A stretch of 64,000 nucleotides of DNA, taken from assembly GCF_900496965.1 (NCBI RefSeq), contig NZ_UFQB01000005.1:1-64000 (forward strand), given 5' to 3'. This DNA is from Achromobacter agilis (lineage in GTDB: Bacteria > Pseudomonadota > Gammaproteobacteria > Burkholderiales > Burkholderiaceae_B). Under the pieces are notes generated by a model. The model saw only the letters and a program-made list of their open reading frames with translations, made no database searches and had not been told where the DNA came from. Shown one piece after another: positions 58,359 through 64,000 of this stretch. Every line of letters begins with the position of its first letter. Within the stretch, counting starts at the first letter, position 1. Both the position numbers and the translations under genes were made by a program.

Positions 58359-58778
58359 TATTAATATGGATTTATGTTTTTGATTAAAGCATCCCGATAC
58401 TGGCGCCAAATAACCGGATTGCGCCCCAAATTCCAGGCTAATCCGCAAATCGCGGCAGCGGGCTGCCGCGCGGCGCTTTTGCCCGCGCGGACATCAGGCC
58501 GCGAACCCGAGTTGCCCTAAAAAAACCATATCTATCATCGGCTTAATAAGGCCATATCCATACCGCGGCGCGGCCGCAGCCACGTGCGCCGGCTGGCGTA
58601 GAGGCGAAAAAGCTGCGCAAGTTTAGGCCGCCGATGTATCCGAAATAGAAAATAATGTATCGGCGATACTTAATACGTTGTTATCCTTCATTTCAAAACA
58701 AACACTATTTCAAGCAGTTCCCCTTCATTTGATCTAGCGCGACAGTTACCATCAGAAACTACAGAAACGTATCTTCAC
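58359..58778. other. AT-rich intergenic region upstream of the XRE gene
   Basis: 420 bases with base composition lower in GC than neighbours. It holds two near-identical direct repeats, CCATATCTAT and CCATATCCAT (58526-58535 and 58552-58561), and the palindrome at 58657-58669. No coding frame of credible length. Probably a regulatory region for XRE and perhaps a horizontally acquired seam. Confidence 0.5.
58657..58669. promoter_or_regulatory. Perfect 13-base palindrome, candidate operator
   Basis: GTATCGGCGATAC reads identically on both strands around its central base, in AT-rich DNA between the XRE gene and the winged-helix gene. Which regulator would bind is not known. Confidence 0.35.
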
Positions 58779-58816
58779 AAAAAAACACGCCCGTGTTTAA
58801 ATGAAACACGGGCGTG
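58779..58816 (-). terminator. Strong hairpin with U tract on the minus strand
   Basis: A perfect 13-bp stem (58786-58798 with 58804-58816), a 5-base loop, and seven A residues on the left. So it has full terminator form for minus-strand transcription. No minus-strand gene lies between here and 61393, so its purpose is unclear. Confidence 0.75.
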
Positions 58817-58940
58817 AATCCCCTGCGGCATCGACGCGCGGATCCGCCGCGAGCCGGCTGCAATGGCCCGGACCTGGGCCCAGGCTGGTCGCGCGCCCAT
58901 TCGAACAACACCGCCGGACGGCTTCGTCCTGGAAGCATCA

Positions 58941-59750
58941 ATGAACAACACGCTGGATGTCATTTTTCTTGGCTACGACGACGCCAGACATGCCAGACTC
59001 GCCGAAGCCCTGTCCCACCTGGGTTTCAACGTCCGCCACTGCCACGACCTCGCCAAGGTCTACGAACGGTATTCCCGCAGCCCCAGCCCGCTGATCGTCC
59101 TGGAAGCCCCGCTGCCCGACATCCACAACGCCGCGGTGCGGCTGCGCGCGGCGGACCGCGGCGTGGGCATCGTCGCCATCTCGGCGTTCCCCGATGCCGA
59201 AAGCCGTATCCGTACGTTGCTTTGCGGCGCGGACGCCTGCCTGCCCCCAGAGGTCACGGGGCTGGAACTGGCGGCGGCGCTGCAGGCGCTGGTGCGCCGG
59301 GCCGCCGTCCAGGAAAGCACGGACGCCTTGCCCGAGACGCCCCCGCCGGGAGAACCCGCCCAGGAAACCTGGCGCCTGGCGAACAAGGGCTGGACATTGG
59401 TCAGCCCGGGCGGCCGCAGCCTCGGCCTGACGACAGGAGAACGCGACTTCCTGTCGCGGCTCGTAGACGCGCCGGATCGCAAGGTCAGCCGCGAAGCCTT
59501 CCACACGGACGGCGTGGACGAAACGGAGCACAGCATCACGCGCCGCCGCTTCGTGGACGTCATGATCAGCCGCCTGCGCCGCAAAGCCGCCGCCAAACAG
59601 ATGGCGCTGCCGATCCGCGCCGTGCATGGATGGGGCTATATGTTCGCCGCGGATATCGCGTTCGACCTGGAGGTTCGGGGGATGGGGGATGAAAGCCGGC
59701 CGGAGGCGCCGGACGACCGGCGCCGCGAAATGGCGGACGCGTCCTCATGA
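58941..59750 (+). CDS. OmpR-type winged-helix regulator with degenerate receiver
   Basis: A 269-residue protein. Residues 1-115 have the receiver fold with the acidic pair at 13-14, but the phosphoacceptor Asp is Glu55 (VLEAPLPD) and the conserved Lys is replaced (Pro103 in GADACLPPEV). After a linker, about 140-235 form a winged helix of the OmpR/PhoB type (SRRLVDA..., then MISRLRRKAA and VHGWGYMFA). It probably regulates without ordinary phosphorylation. No histidine kinase gene is adjacent. ATG at 58941. Confidence 0.85.
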   Translation: MNNTLDVIFLGYDDARHARLAEALSHLGFNVRHCHDLAKVYERYSRSPSPLIVLEAPLPDIHNAAVRLRAADRGVGIVAISAFPDAESRIRTLLCGADACLPPEVTGLELAAALQALVRRAAVQESTDALPETPPPGEPAQETWRLANKGWTLVSPGGRSLGLTTGERDFLSRLVDAPDRKVSREAFHTDGVDETEHSITRRRFVDVMISRLRRKAAAKQMALPIRAVHGWGYMFAADIAFDLEVRGMGDESRPEAPDDRRREMADASS

Positions 59751-59784
59751 CGGCGGGCGGGTCCGGCGCGCTGCGCGCCGGGCG

Positions 59785-59824
59785 AAAAAAACGCGGCGCT
59801 GCCTCGAAAGGCTAAGACGCCGCG
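59785..59824 (-). terminator. Minus-strand terminator-like hairpin at the end of the structured region
   Basis: Outer 7-bp stem 59792-59798/59818-59824, inner 4-bp stem with CGAA loop, and U7 (A run 59785-59791 on plus). No minus-strand gene is upstream, which supports an RNA from the structured region. Confidence 0.6.
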
Positions 59825-60114
59825 CTAAAACAACACGTGAACCTGGAGTCATCAGCCGGCACTGATGCCTTCTACCTGGCCCACGCGATTCCAACATTCG
59901 TGCCTCATACTGCTCACGCACGGCCAAGCCGTGAACCCGTGCGGGGTCTCTAGTCCCCGCGCAAGCTGCAACGTGATCAACGCCAGCGATCGGTCCGCCT
60001 CTGCAAACCGGCGGGCAGTTCGCCCTTATCAGCGGCGATCCTTGCGGATAGCCGCGTGATGCACGAAGTTTAGGACCTTGGATCGGTTTCCAGTAATTCT
60101 TTGTTGATAGCCTT

Positions 60115-60133
60115 CTATACCTATTAGGCATAG
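60115..60133. promoter_or_regulatory. Inverted repeat upstream of the K+ channel gene
   Basis: CTATACC (60115-60121) and GGCATAG (60127-60133) with a 5-base spacer; one mismatch in seven. It lies about 50 bases before the channel start. Candidate operator or promoter element. Confidence 0.4.
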
Positions 60134-60184
60134 GCAGCCCTGCCCATGCGCAGCGCCTAAAATGCCGCCAAAGGACCCGCCCCC

Positions 60185-61396
60185 ATGCCGATCATGCCCG
60201 TTCCCCCCATGCACCGCATCCGGAAGCTGCTGGCGCTGTTTCCGCCGAACTGGTGCCTGGCCATCCTGGTGGCACTGGACGGCTATGCCTTCATGCATCC
60301 CGTGCTGCGGGAAGTGCGCGCGCGGGAGTATTCGTTCTGGCTCGCCATCGACAACTGGCACGAGGTCGTGCGGGTCGTCGGCCTGCTGGAAATTCCGCGC
60401 CTGGTCCTGGGCATGGGGTTGCAGGTCATCGCCCTGGGCCTGATCCTCAAGGCCCGCATCGCCTGGGCGTTTTCGCTGGTGCTGCTGATCGGCATCGGCA
60501 CGTTCGCCATCCTGGACGATCATGGCCGCGCCGGCCTGGGCATCTATACGCTGGTGCTCGTGATCGCGCTGATCGCCTATTGGCGGCGCTTTGACCGGGC
60601 CAGCGTCACCGCCGGCTCGCTGTTCGCGGTGGTCAGCATGCTGTCACTGCTGATCTACGCGATCTTCGGCACGCTCTACCTGGGCACGGAATTCAACCCG
60701 CCGATCGAAGACGCCGCGACGGCCTTCTATTTCTCCATCGTGTCCATGTCCACGGTGGGCTATGGCGATATCACCCCGCACACCAGCACCGCCCGGCTGT
60801 TCACCGCGTCGATTATCATCCTGGGCATCACCATATTCGCCACCTCCATCAGCGCGATCGCCGGTCCGGTGATCGGCGGCAATCTGAAACGGCTGGTCAA
60901 AGGCAGATTTTCCACCGCCATGCGCAAGAACCACATCATCATCGCGGGCGCGACGCCCCTGGCGCTGAGCGTCTACGACGGCCTGCGCCGCCGCGGCGAC
61001 GAAGTCACCGTCATCGTGCCGTCCGGCGCGGCGTCCGAATACCCTGCCGCGGCCGACCTGATCGAGGGCGACGCGTCCAGCGTGGAGGTGCTGCGCAACG
61101 CGGGCGTCGCGCGGGCGCGCTACGTGCTGGCGCTGCGCGACGACGATGCCGAAAACGCATTCATCGTGCTGGCCGCCAAGGAAGCGACGGGCGACGCGGG
61201 CGCCAAGACGGTAGCGCTGGTCAATACCAGCAAGCACCTTGAAAAAATCCGCCGGGTACAGCCCGACCTGGTGTTCTCGGTGCAATTGCTGGGCGCGGAA
61301 TTGCTGGCGCGCACGATCAGCGGCGAGCCCATGGACAGCCAGACCATCACCGACCTGTTCTTCACCAAGGCGGCGCCCGGGGGCAAGGCGGCCTAG
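60185..61396 (+). CDS. Potassium channel with TrkA-N regulatory domain
   Basis: A 403-residue membrane protein. Four to six hydrophobic segments are followed by the selectivity filter TVGYGD at 190-195, the inner helix and a cytoplasmic RCK/TrkA-N domain (AGATPLALSVYDGLRRRGDEVTVIV). It resembles Kch-type voltage-gated K+ channels. The ATG at 60185 is followed by three further possible starts within 10 codons. Convergent with the EAL gene, overlapping four bases. Confidence 0.92.
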   Translation: MPIMPVPPMHRIRKLLALFPPNWCLAILVALDGYAFMHPVLREVRAREYSFWLAIDNWHEVVRVVGLLEIPRLVLGMGLQVIALGLILKARIAWAFSLVLLIGIGTFAILDDHGRAGLGIYTLVLVIALIAYWRRFDRASVTAGSLFAVVSMLSLLIYAIFGTLYLGTEFNPPIEDAATAFYFSIVSMSTVGYGDITPHTSTARLFTASIIILGITIFATSISAIAGPVIGGNLKRLVKGRFSTAMRKNHIIIAGATPLALSVYDGLRRRGDEVTVIVPSGAASEYPAAADLIEGDASSVEVLRNAGVARARYVLALRDDDAENAFIVLAAKEATGDAGAKTVALVNTSKHLEKIRRVQPDLVFSVQLLGAELLARTISGEPMDSQTITDLFFTKAAPGGKAA

Positions 61397-62985
61397 GCGG
61401 TTGCCGGCTTCGCGCCCGCGGCATGCCAGCGCGCGAACTCGGCGGACGGCATGGGCCGCGCAAAGAAGTACCCCTGAAAGAAGGCGACCCCGCGCGCCTC
61501 CAGGTAGTCGAACTGGTACCGCGCCTCCACGCCTTCGGCCACCACCGCCAGCCCCAGCCGGCTCGCCAGCGTGATGATCGCGTCCAGTACCGGCGCTTCC
61601 TCGCCCGCGGGTCCGATGGCCTGCACGAAGCCCTTGTCGACCTTTAGATAGTCCACCGGGAATTTCTGCAGATACGACAGCGAGCAGTGCCCGGTGCCGA
61701 AATCGTCGATGGCCACTCGCAGGCCCTCGGCGCGCAAGGTATCGATATTGCGCCGCGCCTGGCCGTTGTCCGAGATCAGGCTGCGCTCCGTGATCTCGAG
61801 CACGACCAGCGGGCGGCGCGCCACGATGGCCGCGGCGAAAGCCTGGATGTCGGGCACCAGCCCGGGGCTGGACAGGTGTTCCGCCGCGATATTCACGCCG
61901 ACGTGGAAGTCCGGCGGCGTGGCCCAGGTCAGCACGTCGCGCTCGATCAGGGTCAGCAGGTGGCGCGTCAGCTCGATGATCATGCCGTCCGCCTCTGCCG
62001 CCGCGATGAAGACGTCCGGACGCACCGGGCCCACGCCGGGCCGCTCCCACCGCATCAGCGCCTCGACGCCTTCGCACCGGCCCGTGGCCCGGCCGTATAC
62101 CGGCTGGTAATGCACCTGGAACTCGTTGGCCCGCATGGCGCGGCGCAATTGCTCCTTGAACGATTGCCGGTTGGCCTGCAGGCGGTATGCGCCCAGCGCA
62201 AGACCCGCGCCGATCAGCAACGCCACCGGCAGATACGTCAGCATGGACTGCGACCACGCGTGCACGAGCGCTTCGGCGGGCGCCATGACGTTGACGGTCA
62301 GGGCAGCCCCGCCCGGCCCGCGGACGGTTTCGTGGAACAGCGGCACGGTGTGCGCCGCCGAACGGCCCCAGGAGTCGCTGCGGATCGGAACGCCCTTGCC
62401 CACGATGAGCTCAAGCTGCAGGTCGCCCATGGTGGCGACGGCATTCAGCAGGTCCTGCACATAGCGGCCGTCCACCTCGACGATGCCGCCGTAGCCGTCC
62501 CGTCGGGATTTGCCGAGCAGGATGGCGGGCCGGTCCGGCGCCAGGGGCGTGCCGGCCACCGTGAGCGGCCAGCTGTCAGGCGCAAAACGGACGGGCCATC
62601 TGCTGAAGTCGTCGATCGAGGCGTCCACCCCGCCCAATGCCGACGAACAATAGACGCGGCCATGGCCGGCGAGGACCAGGGACCGGAAGTAGGGGTTCAG
62701 CGCGCCCCAGCGTTGCAGGTCGGGCAGCAGTTCGGCGCAGGGCCGCGACGCCAGCGCCGCCACGCGCTCCAGCATGTCGCCGGACTGGACCAGGATTCTT
62801 TCGGCCTGGACGCGCACGATGCGCGCCGCGACGCCGGCCTCCTGGCGCTGCGCATTGTTCGCATGCAGCCAGGTCCACCCCACGCAGACGAGGATGGGAA
62901 GCATCAGGGCCAGCGCCACTGGCAGATAGCGCCAGGACGGCGCGCCGACCGTCATTCCCGAAATAGGCAAATCGCCTTGCCGCAT
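61393..62985 (-). CDS. CSS-motif EAL phosphodiesterase for cyclic-di-GMP
   Basis: A 530-residue membrane protein. N-terminal helix (about 18-40), a periplasmic CSS domain with Cys83 and Cys113 (YCSSALGG), a second helix near 245-265, then an EAL domain (EALMRW, DDFGTGHCSLSYL, ALLAE replaced by VVAEGVE). The CSS cysteines are redox sensitive and link disulfide state to phosphodiesterase activity in the PdeC-type family. It lowers cyclic-di-GMP. Start uncertain between M1 and M11. Confidence 0.9.
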   Translation of the reverse strand: MRQGDLPISGMTVGAPSWRYLPVALALMLPILVCVGWTWLHANNAQRQEAGVAARIVRVQAERILVQSGDMLERVAALASRPCAELLPDLQRWGALNPYFRSLVLAGHGRVYCSSALGGVDASIDDFSRWPVRFAPDSWPLTVAGTPLAPDRPAILLGKSRRDGYGGIVEVDGRYVQDLLNAVATMGDLQLELIVGKGVPIRSDSWGRSAAHTVPLFHETVRGPGGAALTVNVMAPAEALVHAWSQSMLTYLPVALLIGAGLALGAYRLQANRQSFKEQLRRAMRANEFQVHYQPVYGRATGRCEGVEALMRWERPGVGPVRPDVFIAAAEADGMIIELTRHLLTLIERDVLTWATPPDFHVGVNIAAEHLSSPGLVPDIQAFAAAIVARRPLVVLEITERSLISDNGQARRNIDTLRAEGLRVAIDDFGTGHCSLSYLQKFPVDYLKVDKGFVQAIGPAGEEAPVLDAIITLASRLGLAVVAEGVEARYQFDYLEARGVAFFQGYFFARPMPSAEFARWHAAGAKPATA

Positions 62986-63043
62986 AGGTTGTCCGTGGCT
63001 GTCGCAGGCTCAGCCTGGATAGGACACTATGGCGGACCCGGCG

Positions 63044-63682
63044 TCAAGAAGGGCCGTCCGCCTGCGGCACAGCGGACGCGCGCAGCAATTCGCAGATCAG
63101 CGCCACATGCGCCTGCCGGCGTTCCGGCAGGTCGATGCGCTCGCCCGGGCCGAGCAGCGCGGACATGACGAGGGTATGGACGATGGGCGACAGCAACAGC
63201 CACGGATGATCCCGCGCCACGCAATCGCTGCACAGGCCGCGGGCCCGCGCGCGCTCCAGCAGCCTGGCGATGTCGGCCTGGTGCGTTTCCGCGGTATCGC
63301 TGCGCCAGCGCGCGGCCAGGTGGGGGACTCGACCGCTCTCGGCCAGCAGCAGGCGCAGGGTGCTAACCATGGCGGGATTGGCCAGGCTCACGTAGAGATG
63401 ATTGACGATGCGCTCGGCCAGATGGCGCGGCGTCGCGGCGCCGTCCACCACGGCGTCGACGTCCAGCCGCGATGGGCTCAGGTGGCGCGCCAGCAGGGCC
63501 TCGAAAACAGCCTCCTTGCTGTCGAAGTGCGCATACAGCCCCCCCTTGGACAGCCCTGCGCGCAAGGCGATGTCGTCCATCCGGGCGCCTGCATAGCCGG
63601 CTTGCGAGAATTCCTGCAGCGCGGCGTCGAGGATCTGCCCGACCCGCACGGCCTGCGGAAGACGACGACGCGGCGTGTTCAT
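63044..63682 (-). CDS. TetR/AcrR family repressor
   Basis: A 212-residue regulator if started at 63682, which has GGAGG eight bases upstream. N-terminal HTH at about 12-60 (ILDAALQEFSQAGYAGARMDDIALRAGLSKGGLYAHF) and a C-terminal ligand-binding helical domain. It is divergent from an efflux outer-membrane gene, and operator-like sites lie between, so it probably represses that efflux system. The start nine codons earlier is possible. Confidence 0.9.
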   Translation of the reverse strand: MNTPRRRLPQAVRVGQILDAALQEFSQAGYAGARMDDIALRAGLSKGGLYAHFDSKEAVFEALLARHLSPSRLDVDAVVDGAATPRHLAERIVNHLYVSLANPAMVSTLRLLLAESGRVPHLAARWRSDTAETHQADIARLLERARARGLCSDCVARDHPWLLLSPIVHTLVMSALLGPGERIDLPERRQAHVALICELLRASAVPQADGPS

Positions 63683-63714
63683 CCTGCTCCCTCCATGCAT
63701 GCGATTCATTAAAA

Positions 63715-63728
63715 ACCGACCAGTCAGT
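63715..63728. promoter_or_regulatory. Candidate TetR operator
   Basis: ACCGAC-CA-GTCAGT, an inverted repeat with one mismatch in six, typical of TetR/AcrR sites, between tetR and the efflux gene. Confidence 0.5.
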
Positions 63729-63734
63729 CTTTAA

Positions 63735-63750
63735 CTTGACCTAGGTCAAG
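63735..63750. promoter_or_regulatory. Perfect 16-base palindrome CTTGACCTAGGTCAAG
   Basis: Identical on both strands. It has the half-site spacing of FNR/CRP-family boxes (TTGAC-N4-GTCAA), although the usual ANR/FNR site is TTGAT-N4-ATCAA. It lies between the TetR gene and the efflux gene. Confidence 0.4.
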
Positions 63751-63878
63751 GAATGCGCAGGCGCGGCTCGGCACAATACAGGCATGACCTCGGTGTCGGG
63801 TCCGTCCCGGAGGCGGCGCCACAAGCCTGCCAGACCGGAACGGTCCCCGGCGCCCCCCCCGCGCTGGAGAGACCTCGC

Positions 63879-64000
63879 ATGACACGCCGCCCGTTTCCGG
63901 CCACGATCGCCGCGCGCCTCGCCCCCGCAGCCTTGCTGATGCTGCTGACCAGCGGCTGCGTTTCGCTGGCGCCCGACTACAACCGCCCCGCCCTGCCCGT
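63879..64000 (+). CDS. RND efflux outer-membrane lipoprotein (NodT/OprM family), 5' part
   Basis: Only the first 40 residues lie in the window: a signal sequence with lipobox LTSGC, then VSLAPDYNRPALPV, which is the typical start of OprM/NodT-type factors. It would form the outer-membrane channel of a tripartite exporter. A C8 tract lies in its leader (63853-63860). Divergent from tetR. Confidence 0.8.
   Translation, partial: MTRRPFPATIAARLAPAALLMLLTSGCVSLAPDYNRPALP

Larger units (their letters stand above)
59751..60184. other. Hairpin-rich intergenic region, possible minus-strand structured RNA
   Basis: Between the winged-helix gene and the K+ channel. Perfect stems are at 59850-59867, 59919-59933, 59941-59960, 60013-60025, and a nested pair at 60032-60055. 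At the left end a stem (59792-59798 with 59818-59824) encloses a GCCT-CGAA-AGGC hairpin and is followed on the minus strand by seven U residues, like an intrinsic terminator. No coding frame is convincing. It does not match the marks of tmRNA, RNase P or SRP RNA that I know. Confidence 0.45.

Noticed and set aside
59745-60131. Minus-strand protein of about 128 codons in the hairpin-rich region
   Set aside because: No ribosome site and Arg/Pro-rich random-like composition; the span is better explained by hairpins.

Overview
The window is GC-rich chromosomal DNA that reads as a betaproteobacterium of the Alcaligenaceae, most likely Bordetella or Achromobacter. The reasons are the gene order (metG next to mrp/apbC, dcd and tamA/tamB), a Bug-type solute receptor, the many MocR, LysR and XRE regulators, and the codon bias. 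No tRNA, rRNA, phage, insertion sequence or CRISPR array was seen.

Layout. 1-1642: cell-surface polysaccharide genes on the minus strand (UDP-sugar dehydrogenase cut by the window edge, WecA/WbpL-type lipid-carrier glycosyltransferase). 1986-2168: an apparently free-standing small transcript with its own promoter and terminator and a loop that resembles the 3' tail of 16S rRNA. 2421-7700: coq7, an OsmC protein, thyA, an MHYT-GGDEF-EAL cyclic-di-GMP enzyme and folA. 7704-12098: a MocR regulator facing an omega-amino-acid transaminase and methylmalonate-semialdehyde dehydrogenase, which looks like a beta-alanine type catabolic unit. 12280-21945: one long plus-strand operon holding two M81 (MlrC-like) peptidases, a complete Dpp/Opp-type ABC importer and an amidase. 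The amidase and the second M81 gene are joined in frame across a C8 tract. 22176-24128: a YdgA-family protein. 24225-29120: the glycine cleavage genes gcvT-gcvH-gcvP behind a tandem glycine riboswitch. 29171-30708: a ZIP metal transporter and Mn-type sodA with a Fur-like box.

31085-37156 is an accessory catabolic cluster: a TIM-barrel isomerase, a Rieske oxygenase, a Bug receptor, a phthalate-reductase-type partner, a LysR regulator and an FAA hydrolase. 37165-44222 holds a flavoprotein, an Orn/Lys/Arg decarboxylase, an unknown small protein, acetyltransferases and a diguanylate cyclase. 44227-54224 is housekeeping: dcd, tamB, tamA, apbC and metG. 54237-58358 has a repeat cluster, trhO, two META lipoproteins, an acyltransferase and an XRE regulator. 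58359-64000 has long AT-rich or hairpin-rich intergenic stretches, a winged-helix regulator with a degenerate receiver, a K+ channel, an EAL phosphodiesterase, and a TetR regulator divergent from an efflux outer-membrane lipoprotein cut by the right edge.

Functionally the window combines one-carbon and folate metabolism (thyA, folA, gcvTHP), three cyclic-di-GMP enzymes, outer-membrane assembly (tamAB) and two uptake-plus-catabolism modules (peptide or amide; aromatic acid). The least explained items are the anti-Shine-Dalgarno-like small RNA near 2.0 kb, the C8-joined amidase/M81 gene, and the hairpin-rich stretch near 59.8-60.06 kb. No calculation or database search was run; every identification is by eye.
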